DNA of 64,000 nt from Rouxiella sp. S1S-2 (lineage in GTDB: Bacteria > Pseudomonadota > Gammaproteobacteria > Enterobacterales > Enterobacteriaceae). Both the position numbers and the translations under genes were made by a program. This document shows positions 33,296 to 41,365 of the stretch, piece by piece (the stretch's first letter is position 1; the number at the start of each line of letters is the position of its first letter). Under the pieces are notes generated by a model. It did not search any database. It saw only the letters and a program-made list of their open reading frames with translations, and had not been told where the DNA came from. Location: NCBI RefSeq assembly GCF_009208105.1, contig NZ_WFKL01000001.1, positions 3,286,001-3,350,000 on the forward strand, given 5' to 3'.

Positions 33296-33550
33296 ATGTT
33301 TGAAATTTCTTCTACTCAATTGAAACTGGCAGACCACATACATGCCGTCGATCCTGAACTTCTGTCGGATAACGCTGTAATCGCGTCTCTTTGCCATGAG
33401 CTCAAACAGCATCAGGATGCAGTAAGTCATAAAGATATTCTGCTGTGCCTGATCAGGAAAATCGAAGCTGAGCAGGATATAGACCAGCAAGATGCTTACC
33501 TGCAGGCGCTGGAATATGCGGTATACAACGCATCTGACGATGAAGAATGA
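33296..33550 (+). CDS. YmgB/AriR-like small regulatory protein
   Basis: 84 residues from the ATG at 33296 (GGAG nine bases upstream); an ATG at 33281 is an alternative. The C-terminal half (SHKDILLCLIRKIEAEQDIDQQDAYLQALEYAVYNASDDE) aligns with E. coli YmgB/AriR ([38 protein letters not shown]). YmgB is a small helical dimer implicated in biofilm and acid-stress regulation and belongs to the YcgZ/YmgA connector group. It is monocistronic, with a good terminator just after it. Confidence 0.75.
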   Translation: MFEISSTQLKLADHIHAVDPELLSDNAVIASLCHELKQHQDAVSHKDILLCLIRKIEAEQDIDQQDAYLQALEYAVYNASDDEE

Positions 33551-33573
33551 GAGAATGCCGCGTTAAAAAGCTT

Positions 33574-33606
33574 CTCGATGCGTTTACCTATCATCGAGGC
33601 GTTTTT
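33574..33606 (+). terminator. Terminator of the YmgB/AriR-like gene
   Basis: CTCGATG and CATCGAG form a perfect 7-bp stem, followed by GCG and five T residues on the plus strand, about 25 bp after the stop. Confidence 0.75.
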
Positions 33607-33619
33607 CGTGGCATAAAAA

Positions 33620-33646
33620 AGCCCTGCTCACCTAAGTGGCAGGGCT
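33620..33646 (-). terminator. Terminator of the adenylosuccinate-synthetase-like gene
   Basis: AGCCCTGC pairs with GCAGGGCT, with an inner CAC/GTG extension. On the minus strand it is followed by six T residues. It lies about 27 bp after the stop at 33673. Confidence 0.85.
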
Positions 33647-33672
33647 AAGTATCAAACCGATTAATCGAGGGA

Positions 33673-34935
33673 TTAACGGTTGATCATCTGGTCACGCTCA
33701 GGACCGACAGAAACCATGCTGACGCGCACGCCCATCAGGTCTTCGATGCGCTCAACGTAACGCTGAGCGGCCACCGGCAGGCTTTCGAAAGTACGGCAAC
33801 CGGTAATATCCTCTTCCCAAGACGCCATCTGCTCGTAAACCGGTGCCAATGCGGCAGTTTGCGGCCAGATTGGGTTTTCAGTGTGCTCACCGGCATAGGC
33901 GACACAGATTTTCAGATCAGCCAAGCCAGACAGGCAGTCAATTTTGGTCAGTGCGATTTCGGTAGCAGCCTGTAACTCAACGCCGTTGCGCGTTGCTACG
34001 GCATCGAAGTAACCCATATCGCGGGGACGACCGGTGGTCGCACCAAATTCGTTGGCGTTTTCACGGAAGTTATCCTGCTCTTCCATCGCAGTCACCAGCG
34101 TACCCGTGCCAACAGAAGAACTGAACGCTTTCGCTACGGCAATCACGCGCTCTGGGCGCAGAGCCGGTAAACCACTGCCGATACCGGCGTAAGCGGCGGT
34201 CACGTTTGAAGACGTGGTCCACGGATATTCGCCATAAACCAGGTCGCGACCAGCACCAAGCTGTGCTTCAAACAGCAGGTTAGCGTCTTTTTTCTGCAAT
34301 GCTTTTAGCGGCTCGGTTACGTTACAGATGAATTCGCGCCACGGTGCAGTCACCTCCAGCAGCCATGCGGTCATTTCTTCCGCAGTCTGGGTGAAGTCGA
34401 AGCTTGGATACAGCGCTTTTAGTTGTGGCAGTTTCCAGTCGAGCATGAACTGAATACGTTCCAGCAACACTTCAGGCTGGTTCAACCAACCAATCAGGAT
34501 GCCTTTTTTCATTACGCGGTCGCCGTAAGCGGGCGCAATACCTTGACGAGTAGAGCCGTAAGCGGCGTCGCCAAGACGTTGTTCTTCAAGAGTATCTTCA
34601 AGTGCGTGCAGCGGCAGGCACAGGGTTGCGCGGTCTGAGATGTGCAGTTTCACATCAACACCGGCGGCCTGAACTTCCGCAATTTCCTGGGTCAATGCCG
34701 CAGGGCTGATAACCATGCCCGGGCCGAGAACCGCCACGCAGTCTTTGTTGAAAATGCCGCTCGGTAATTGGTGCAGTTTAAAGGTACCGAAGTCGTTAAC
34801 AACGGTGTGACCCGCGTTGTTACCGCCCTGAAAACGGACGCTTGCTGCGGCATCTGCTGCCAGTAAATCTACGATGCGGCCTTTGCCTTCATCGCCCCAG
34901 TTTGCACCTACAACCACAATCGACGGCATACTCAA
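33673..34935 (-). CDS. Adenylosuccinate synthetase paralogue (PurA-like)
   Basis: A 420-residue GTP-dependent IMP-aspartate ligase homologue, slightly shorter than E. coli PurA (432). The GTP loop WGDEGKGR with the catalytic Asp, NNAGHT with the catalytic His, SPAALTQE, TSSNVTAAYAGIGSG, NEFGATTGRPRDMGYFD and TKID are conserved. IMP-binding segments differ: GSTRQGIAPAYGDR replaces GTTGRGIGPAYEDK, and FEAQLGAGRDLVYGEYPW replaces FEGAQGTLLDIDHGTYPY. It is divergent from a LysR gene rather than in the usual nsrR-purA setting. I infer a second, conditionally expressed enzyme, possibly inhibitor-tolerant or with altered substrate. Confidence 0.85.
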   Translation of the reverse strand: MSMPSIVVVGANWGDEGKGRIVDLLAADAAASVRFQGGNNAGHTVVNDFGTFKLHQLPSGIFNKDCVAVLGPGMVISPAALTQEIAEVQAAGVDVKLHISDRATLCLPLHALEDTLEEQRLGDAAYGSTRQGIAPAYGDRVMKKGILIGWLNQPEVLLERIQFMLDWKLPQLKALYPSFDFTQTAEEMTAWLLEVTAPWREFICNVTEPLKALQKKDANLLFEAQLGAGRDLVYGEYPWTTSSNVTAAYAGIGSGLPALRPERVIAVAKAFSSSVGTGTLVTAMEEQDNFRENANEFGATTGRPRDMGYFDAVATRNGVELQAATEIALTKIDCLSGLADLKICVAYAGEHTENPIWPQTAALAPVYEQMASWEEDITGCRTFESLPVAAQRYVERIEDLMGVRVSMVSVGPERDQMINR

Positions 34936-34978
34936 CTCTCCTCATTGATTAAGGCGCTATGCTATGCCTGTGAATTGA

Positions 34979-35024
34979 ATATGAGAAATTAATTATAATT
35001 ATCATCTCAATAAGAATCTCATAT
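34979..35024. promoter_or_regulatory. Inverted repeat between PurA-like and LysR genes
   Basis: ATATGAGA (34979-34986) and TCTCATAT (35017-35024) form perfect 8-bp arms 30 bp apart around a very A+T-rich centre. The span fits the two half-sites of a LysR-type regulator in a divergent promoter. Confidence 0.55.
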
Positions 35025-35069
35025 AATAAGGCCTGATTTTCACGATTCAGTCCGCTTAAGGTCAATAAT

Positions 35070-35960
35070 ATGCTGGATATTCACTGGTTAAAAACCTTCG
35101 TCACGCTGGCGGAGCTGAAGCACTTTGGTAAGGCCGCCGCCGCTTTACACATGACTCAGCCCAACGTCAGCCTACATATCAAGCAGTTAGAACAAACTAC
35201 GCGGGTTAAACTGATAGAGCGCAATCCCTTCAGGCTGACCCAGGCGGGGTTTCGACTGCTTGATACCAGCCAGAGAACGCTGATGGAGTTGCAGGTTTGT
35301 CAGGCCGATCTCAATGCCATTAACGATCAGAGTCGTGGAACCCTGACCATTGCCGCCAGCGATATTATTTCGCGCCTTCTATTGATCAAACCATTTCAGC
35401 TCTTTAAGAAAGCGTTTCCGGGCATTGACTTTACGCTGCTTAACACCACCTCGTCGCAGGCGTCGGAGCTGGTCAAAAATGCGAAAGCGGATTTGGGTTT
35501 TGTTATCGAGCAGAAAGAGAGCCAACCGCTCTACTTCACCGAGCTGCAGCAGATAAAATGGTGCGCACTGGGCAATAATCTGCAGGCCTGGCAGCAGGAA
35601 CGGCAACCGGAAAATACCACTCATGCCAACCAGCCCACGCTTATCCTGCTCGGCCACGATACCCGCACCCGTGACCTGCTTGATCAAGCACTGCCGCTGC
35701 TGAAATTACCGCGCTACCGGGTGATGGAAGTCGGCAGCGTAGATGCACAAATCGACTGGGCTGAGGCCGGATTTGGCGTGGCAATTGTTCCTGAATTCTC
35801 GCTGCGTACCAAAGCCAATCTCACGACCCAAGTCACGCCGCTGCCACAGTTCCCCGCCACCCGTCTTGGCTATATTTTGCGTCAGAATCAAGTCCTTTCC
35901 AAAGCGGTAAAGCAGCTGCTTCAGTGGGTGGATCAGGAAATTGTCGACTTACAGCATTAA
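35070..35960 (+). CDS. LysR-family transcriptional regulator
   Basis: A 296-residue LysR protein: N-terminal helix-turn-helix (HFGKAAAALHMTQPNVSLHIKQLEQTTRVKLIERNPFRLTQAG) and an effector domain starting GTLTIAASDIISRLLL. The opening MLDIHWLKTFVTLAELKHFGKAA resembles HdfR-like members. It is divergent from the PurA-like gene, so it is the best candidate regulator of that enzyme. Confidence 0.9.
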   Translation: MLDIHWLKTFVTLAELKHFGKAAAALHMTQPNVSLHIKQLEQTTRVKLIERNPFRLTQAGFRLLDTSQRTLMELQVCQADLNAINDQSRGTLTIAASDIISRLLLIKPFQLFKKAFPGIDFTLLNTTSSQASELVKNAKADLGFVIEQKESQPLYFTELQQIKWCALGNNLQAWQQERQPENTTHANQPTLILLGHDTRTRDLLDQALPLLKLPRYRVMEVGSVDAQIDWAEAGFGVAIVPEFSLRTKANLTTQVTPLPQFPATRLGYILRQNQVLSKAVKQLLQWVDQEIVDLQH

Positions 35961-36023
35961 GTGACGCGGTAACTAATTAGCCACAACCCGTTTAGCACAT
36001 AATGAACATGCCATCGCTTAAAT

Positions 36024-36050
36024 CTTACTTGCAAGTAAGTTTACTAGTAA
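36024..36050. promoter_or_regulatory. Putative operator palindromes upstream of the MFS/TetR unit
   Basis: CTTACTTGCAAGTAAG (36024-36039) is a perfect 16-bp palindrome, and TTACTAGTAA (36041-36050) is a perfect 10-bp palindrome overlapping a further AGTAAG copy. They lie about 110 bp before the exporter ATG and are good candidate sites for the TetR protein encoded at 37340. Confidence 0.65.
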
Positions 36051-36154
36051 GTAAGATTTTAATTAGCACAGAAACTTTTTCCCGGTTTCACTACACGCGC
36101 TTCTCTACACATCATGATTATTACAAACTAACCAAAATTTTGAGGGTTGAAATT

Positions 36155-37321
36155 ATGTCGTCCAAATGGCCACTGTTGGCGTTGGCACTGAGTGCTTTTG
36201 GGATCGGTACCACCGAGTTCGCGCCCATGGGTTTGCTGCCTACTATTGCCCAAGGCGTCGATGTTTCAATCCCGACGGCCGGTTTATTGATAAGCGCCTA
36301 TGCGATTGGCGTTATGGTCGGTGCACCGTTGATGACACTGGCATTGGGCCGTTTTCGTCGTAAGTCCTGTCTCCTGATGCTGATGGGCATCTTTATTGTC
36401 GGCAACCTTCTCTCTGCCGCCGCGCCAGATTATACGCTGCTGTTGCTTTCTCGTCTGGTAACCAGCATGGCACACGGCGCCTTCTTCGGATTTGGTGCGC
36501 TGGTCGCCATGAGTCTGGTGCCTGCCGATAAGCGCGGAAGCGCGGTCTCGCTGATGTTTATGGGGCTGACCATCGCAAATATTGGCGGCGTCCCGGTCGC
36601 GACCTGGATTGGTCAAACTATCGGCTGGCGCACCACGTTTGCGGCTACCGCCGTACTGGGGGTTATTGCCCTGTTTGCCTTGGCCAAAACATTGCCCAAA
36701 GGTGAAATCGGCAAAATGCCAGAAGTAAAAAAAGAGCTGTCGGTACTGGTGCGTCCGGTCGTGCTGCGCTCGCTGGCGACTACCGTATTGGGTGCAGGTT
36801 CAATGTTCACCCTTTATACCTACATCACGCCGATTCTAGAGCAGCTGACCCACGCCTCCGGTGAATTTGTTACCGCGATGCTGATGCTAATTGGTGTCGG
36901 TTTTACCCTCGGCAACTACATCAGCGGCAAGCTGGTAGACCGCTCGGTTGACGGCACATTAGTGCTGTTTTTCAGCCTGTTGGCGATTTCGATGTTTGTG
37001 TTTTCGTTCTCTGCGACAAGTCACATTGGCGCAGCAATCTCTCTGGTACTGTGGGGAATGATGGCGTTCGGGTTAATTTCACCGCTGCAAATGCGCGTGA
37101 TGGATGCCGCGCACGAGGCCCCAGGCATGGCGTCATCGGTAAACATCGGCGCCTTTAATCTCGGCAATGCACTGGGTGCAGCCCTCGGTGGCGGTGTGAT
37201 AAGCTCAGGACTGACCTATGCGTGGATCCCCCCTGCCGGTGCCGTATTGGCTCTGCTGGGCCTGGTTCTGGTGGTCGCCAGCCGCGCGGCAAACCGTGAA
37301 TTAGCGACCGAAAACGCATAA
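36155..37321 (+). CDS. MFS efflux transporter (AraJ/YdhP-like, DHA1)
   Basis: 388 residues from the ATG at 36155 (GAGGG site); the frame is open further upstream, but that part covers the operator palindromes and does not look like an MFS N-terminus. Twelve helices fit, with LALSAFGIGTTEFAPMGLLPTIA at helix 1, MTLALGRFRRK in loop 2-3, and GFGALVAMSLVPADKRGSAVS. AraJ/YdhP-type proteins export sugars, arabinosides or drugs. The following TetR gene begins 18 bases after the stop, so both form one autoregulated unit. Confidence 0.9.
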   Translation: MSSKWPLLALALSAFGIGTTEFAPMGLLPTIAQGVDVSIPTAGLLISAYAIGVMVGAPLMTLALGRFRRKSCLLMLMGIFIVGNLLSAAAPDYTLLLLSRLVTSMAHGAFFGFGALVAMSLVPADKRGSAVSLMFMGLTIANIGGVPVATWIGQTIGWRTTFAATAVLGVIALFALAKTLPKGEIGKMPEVKKELSVLVRPVVLRSLATTVLGAGSMFTLYTYITPILEQLTHASGEFVTAMLMLIGVGFTLGNYISGKLVDRSVDGTLVLFFSLLAISMFVFSFSATSHIGAAISLVLWGMMAFGLISPLQMRVMDAAHEAPGMASSVNIGAFNLGNALGAALGGGVISSGLTYAWIPPAGAVLALLGLVLVVASRAANRELATENA

Positions 37322-37339
37322 ATCTCCGCTCAAGGATCT

Positions 37340-37966
37340 ATGAAAGTCGTGATGCAGAATAAATCGTCTTCTCTTTCTAAAGGTACTGTCCTTTCTAAAG
37401 GAGAGAGAACCCACGCCAACCTTCGCCGCCACGCGGCGGCGGAGTTTGCGAGACTGGGTTTCCATAACACTAAAGTCAGCGATATTGTCAAAGCCACCGG
37501 GGTCTCGCAGCCCACCTTCTACTGCTATTTCGAAAGCAAAGAGATGGCCTATGATGACCTGATGACCGAGTTTCGTTCGCGTCTTGAAGCACTGACGCTT
37601 ACATTTTTGATTGAAGGTGAAGCGCATGCCGATCAAGTGTTCGAACGCGTGGCGCTGAGTTTTCGCATGCTGCTCGACTTTCTGGCTGAAGATCCGGATT
37701 TGACGCAGATCGGCTTCTTCCAGCCGCCGGGCTGCACTGCAACCAAAGCGGGACTGGCCAGCTGGATTGCTCAAAACATTGCTAAAGAGCAGCAAAACGG
37801 CCTTTATCGTCAAGACATTAGCGCCACGCAGGTTGGTCAATGTTTTGTCGGCATGCTGGACCAGATGGCGCGCATACCAGGCGATGCGCAAAAACGTGAA
37901 GAGCTCAGTTTGGGCTGCGCCAGACTGCTGTGTGAAGACATTCGCCAAGGCTGCGTTAAACGCTGA
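37340..37966 (+). CDS. TetR-family transcriptional regulator
   Basis: A 208-residue repressor starting after an AAGGA site. The helix-turn-helix reads FHNTKVSDIVKATGVSQPTFYCYFESKEMAYDDLM (about residues 40-75), with a basic N-terminal arm before it. It is cotranscribed with the upstream MFS exporter and probably binds the palindromes at 36024-36050. Confidence 0.9.
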   Translation: MKVVMQNKSSSLSKGTVLSKGERTHANLRRHAAAEFARLGFHNTKVSDIVKATGVSQPTFYCYFESKEMAYDDLMTEFRSRLEALTLTFLIEGEAHADQVFERVALSFRMLLDFLAEDPDLTQIGFFQPPGCTATKAGLASWIAQNIAKEQQNGLYRQDISATQVGQCFVGMLDQMARIPGDAQKREELSLGCARLLCEDIRQGCVKR

Positions 37967-38004
37967 GTTCACAGTCAGCCGTCTTCATTTGCCTAGCGTC
38001 GCGG

Positions 38005-38661
38005 TCAATCTATCAGGCCGCGCCCTTTGGGTAACTGCTCAAAGAATTGCGCATAGTTCGCGCCCTGCACCTCATTTAATACCTCCTGCATCGCCTCAAG
38101 TGGCCGGTCTGCCCAGTCGATGCGCACGTCGATATTTGCATAGTCCCTGTCGTGCCATACCTTCAACGCCGCTGATTTCAGCCCACGCCTGTCTCCGCCC
38201 TGCTCGGCGGCGGCCTGCATCGCAGCCAGCAAGCGCTGAGGAAAAGCCAGCGTTTTATTCTTAATATAAGACGAAATCAGGCTGTCTAGGGTTTCCGGCC
38301 CGCCGAGGAAATTACCCGCCGCCGCCGCATGATCGACTACCCTGCTGCCGACCCATTCATGACACTCACTGCCGCTAGCATGGGCTGTACTTCCTGATTT
38401 ATCTACTATAATCAATTGCCTCCGCTGTCTTTCCGGGTCGTCTGTCAACAGCAGATCCAGCGTTTTCTGGGCGCTGTATCCGCGTTTAAGCAGTGCCAGC
38501 CCCTTGATGCCGTACAGCGGATTGGTCATAGCCTGGGTGGCAATCGCCCCAATTTGGCTATGACCGTGAATAACCAATGCCCCAACGGCCGGTCCTGCTG
38601 TGGCGGTAATTGCCCCCAGCATGCCGGTTTCAGGGTCTCGAGCGATGAGAGAAAAAGTCAT
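38005..38661 (-). CDS. DUF1028-family protein (Ntn-hydrolase-like fold)
   Basis: 218 residues from the ATG at 38661, matching the family start MTFSLIARDPETGMLG; an ATG four codons upstream also exists. The rest fits DUF1028: GAIATQAMTNPLYG, LLTDDPERQRRQLIIVD and AAAGNFLGGPETL. The family's activity is not firmly known; it has been linked by structure and gene context to amide or peptide hydrolysis. It is divergent from a dipeptide-type ABC operon, so hydrolysis of the imported compound is a reasonable inference. Confidence 0.85.
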   Translation of the reverse strand: MTFSLIARDPETGMLGAITATAGPAVGALVIHGHSQIGAIATQAMTNPLYGIKGLALLKRGYSAQKTLDLLLTDDPERQRRQLIIVDKSGSTAHASGSECHEWVGSRVVDHAAAAGNFLGGPETLDSLISSYIKNKTLAFPQRLLAAMQAAAEQGGDRRGLKSAALKVWHDRDYANIDVRIDWADRPLEAMQEVLNEVQGANYAQFFEQLPKGRGLID

Positions 38662-38808
38662 CCTGCGCTCCATTTATGAGTCTGGATATTGGAAAAATTT
38701 ACTTAAAAGTTATTTATACGTATAAATTATTGCAATCTGATTAATTTATACCCATAAATATAAAAGAACAACTTTTGCCCAACGCTAACGCCACCTGATG
38801 AGGTTGAG

Positions 38809-40380
38809 ATGAAATACGCGCTGCACAAATGGTTTGCCCTACTCTGGATGTGTGCTTGTTGTCTGATGGTTACACCTCGTGTTTTTGCCGCTTCGCCGGC
38901 CAACGTCCTGCTGATTGGTCAAGTTGCCGAGCCGCAATCCCTCGACCCTCAGGTCGCCACCGCGGCCAACGACTCGCGAATTCTGGTCAATATTTATGAC
39001 GGATTAGTGCGCAACGGTGCCGGAAAGCTTGACATTGAACCCTCACTGGCCGAGCGTTGGGAAATTAGCGCGGAGGGTTTGACCTACACCTTCCACCTGC
39101 GCCCCAACGTGAAGTTTCAAGACGGCAGCCCGGTGAACGCTGAAGCGGTTAAATTCACCTTTGAACGCATGCTGGACAAGCAAAATCCCTATTACAGTAC
39201 CGGCCCGTTCCCACTGTCTTTCTTCTTTTCAACGATCGACCATATCAGCACCCCAGACGCGTCAACAATTGTCTTTAGTCTTAAAGAACCGTTTGCGCCC
39301 TTTCTCTCCAACCTCGCCACGCCGACCGGTTTGATCGTTTCTCCCGAGGCGGTGAAAAAATATGGCAAGGAGTTTGGACGCCATCCGGTGGGCAGCGGCG
39401 CGTTCGGCTTTAGCGAATGGCAGTCAAATCAGCGCGTGGTGCTCAATGCCAATGCCCACTACTGGGACGGCAAACCTGAGCTGCAAACGTTGGTCTTTCG
39501 ACCAATTACCGACGGCAATACGCGCGTCGCCGAGATGCTCTCCGGCGGGATTGATACGCTGGTTGAAGTACCGCCAGACAGCGTAAAACTGTTCGCCAAC
39601 AATCCGAAGTTTGAGCTGCATCAGGCCGTGGGTCCGCACGTGTGGTACGTGATGCTAAATACCCAGGTACCGCCCTTTAACGACGTTCGCGTCAGGCAGG
39701 CTGTGAACTACGCCATCAACAAGCAGTCGATGGTCGACAATATCCTGCAAGGTTCCGCCGCCGTAGCCGATGGCCCCATTCCTTCCGCCTTTGGCTGGGC
39801 ACACAGTAACGACGTGAAGCCCTATCCTTATGACCCGCAGAAGGCCCGCGAACTGCTTAAAGCGGCGGGTGCAGAAGGGGCAAAACTGACCTTTTATGTG
39901 ACAGAAGGCGGCTCCGGCATGCTCGACCCCATTCCCATGGCGACCGCTATTCAGGCTGATCTGAAGGCCGTCGGGCTTGATGTGTCGATTCAGACTTACG
40001 AATGGAACACCTACCTGTCGAAGGTCAATGCCGGTTTAAACAAACAAACCAACATGGCGGAAATGGCGTGGATGACCAACGATCCCGATACCCTGCCTTT
40101 CCTTACCCTACGCACGCAGGCGTGGCCTGACAAAGGCGGCTTTAACTCCGGTTATTACAGTAATCCTGAGGTAGATGCTCTGCTTGAAAAAGCCCGCTCC
40201 AGCACCTCGCAGGAAGAGCGCGGCAGGCTTTATCAGCAGGTGCAGGCTCTGGTGCATCAGGACGCGCCGTGGATTTTCGTCGCCAACTGGAAGCAAAACG
40301 CAGTGACTTCCGCGCGGGTGAAAAACTTTGCCCTGCAGCCCAACTTTACCCTGCTGCTCAATCACGTCAGCAAACAATAA
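38809..40380 (+). CDS. Dipeptide/oligopeptide-type ABC substrate-binding protein (family 5)
   Basis: A 523-residue periplasmic protein with a signal peptide (hydrophobic core, then RVFAASP). The family 5 signature is present in LAERWEISAEGLTYTFHLRPNVKFQDGSPVNAEAVKFTFERM. DppA/GsiB-type proteins bind dipeptides, glutathione, opines or nickel complexes; the ligand here is unknown. It heads an operon with permease, fused permease-ATPase, ATPase and GntR genes. Confidence 0.92.
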   Translation: MKYALHKWFALLWMCACCLMVTPRVFAASPANVLLIGQVAEPQSLDPQVATAANDSRILVNIYDGLVRNGAGKLDIEPSLAERWEISAEGLTYTFHLRPNVKFQDGSPVNAEAVKFTFERMLDKQNPYYSTGPFPLSFFFSTIDHISTPDASTIVFSLKEPFAPFLSNLATPTGLIVSPEAVKKYGKEFGRHPVGSGAFGFSEWQSNQRVVLNANAHYWDGKPELQTLVFRPITDGNTRVAEMLSGGIDTLVEVPPDSVKLFANNPKFELHQAVGPHVWYVMLNTQVPPFNDVRVRQAVNYAINKQSMVDNILQGSAAVADGPIPSAFGWAHSNDVKPYPYDPQKARELLKAAGAEGAKLTFYVTEGGSGMLDPIPMATAIQADLKAVGLDVSIQTYEWNTYLSKVNAGLNKQTNMAEMAWMTNDPDTLPFLTLRTQAWPDKGGFNSGYYSNPEVDALLEKARSSTSQEERGRLYQQVQALVHQDAPWIFVANWKQNAVTSARVKNFALQPNFTLLLNHVSKQ

Positions 40381-40417
40381 GCGGGCGCAGTCTGCGCGCC
40401 AATGACGGAGAAACCTT

Positions 40418-41365
40418 ATGTGGAGCTACGTAATCAAACGCCTGTTGGCGACGATACCGATATTCATCGGCCTGTCGCTGATTGTGTTCTTTATTATGTC
40501 GATGATCCCGGGTGATCCGGCGCAGGCGTTGCTCGGTGCCTGGGCAACGCCGGAAAACGTGGCGCGAGTCAATCAGGAATTGGGGCTCAACAAGCCCGTT
40601 TGGCAACAGTACCTGATTTGGGTCAACAACATGCTGCACGGCGATTTCGGCCGTTCCTACGTGCTCAATCGTCCGGTGATTGACGAGGTTATACAGCGTT
40701 TTTCCGCCACCCTGATCCTCGGCGGCACGGCACTGTTGCTCAGCACGGTGCTGGGCCTGTTAGCCGGTATTTTTTCGGCGGTCAGACAGTTTGGTTGGGG
40801 TGACCGGCTTATTACCCTGTTGGTATTAATTGGTATTTCACTGCCTTCGTTCTGGATTGGCCTACTGATGATTATGCTCTTTGCGGTTCAGCTGCCGTGG
40901 TTTCCGGCGTCCGGCATGGTCGAAGCCTGGGGCGGCGGCGGCTTCACTGACGTGGCTCATCATCTGGTGATGCCCGCCGTCACGCTGTCGATTGTGGCAA
41001 CCGGCGTCATTGCCCGCCTGACGCGCACCGCGATGCTTGAGGTACTGCGCCAGGACTTTATTCGCACCGCCCGCGCCAAAGGATTAAGTGAGCGAAAAGT
41101 GATTTATCGCCACGCTTTTCGCATGGCGCTGGTCTCGGTTATTCCGGTGGTCGGTATTCAGGCCGGATTTGTGCTCGGCGGCGCCGTGTATATTGAAACC
41201 GTTTTCCAGTGGCCCGGTCTGGGCGCAATGCTGGTAAAAGCGGTCTCCACCCGCGACCTGCTGCTGGTGCAGGGCGGCGTATTGGTGGCCGCCGCGGCCT
41301 ACGTGCTGATTAATCTGTTCACCGATATTTTACAGGCGCTCCTGGACCCGAGGTTAAAATCATGA
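40418..41365 (+). CDS. Dipeptide-type ABC transporter permease (DppB-like)
   Basis: A 315-residue inner-membrane protein: N-terminal YVIKRLLATIPIFIGLSLIVFFIMSMIPGDP, about six helices, and the coupling motif DFIRTARAKGLSERKVIYRHAFRMALVSV. Its stop overlaps the start of the fused permease-ATPase gene (ATGA), indicating coupling. It pairs with the DppC-like half of that protein. Confidence 0.93.
   Translation: MWSYVIKRLLATIPIFIGLSLIVFFIMSMIPGDPAQALLGAWATPENVARVNQELGLNKPVWQQYLIWVNNMLHGDFGRSYVLNRPVIDEVIQRFSATLILGGTALLLSTVLGLLAGIFSAVRQFGWGDRLITLLVLIGISLPSFWIGLLMIMLFAVQLPWFPASGMVEAWGGGGFTDVAHHLVMPAVTLSIVATGVIARLTRTAMLEVLRQDFIRTARAKGLSERKVIYRHAFRMALVSVIPVVGIQAGFVLGGAVYIETVFQWPGLGAMLVKAVSTRDLLLVQGGVLVAAAAYVLINLFTDILQALLDPRLKS

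Noticed and set aside
33673..34935. A PurZ-type 2-aminoadenylosuccinate synthetase (phage Z-genome enzyme)
   Set aside because: The catalytic aspartate in WGDEGKG is retained, whereas PurZ enzymes replace it, and no phage genes are nearby.
36002..36154. An N-terminal extension of the MFS exporter from an ATG at 36002
   Set aside because: The extension would be translated from the palindromic operator region, lacks a ribosome binding site, and does not resemble an MFS N-terminus; the ATG at 36155 fits better.
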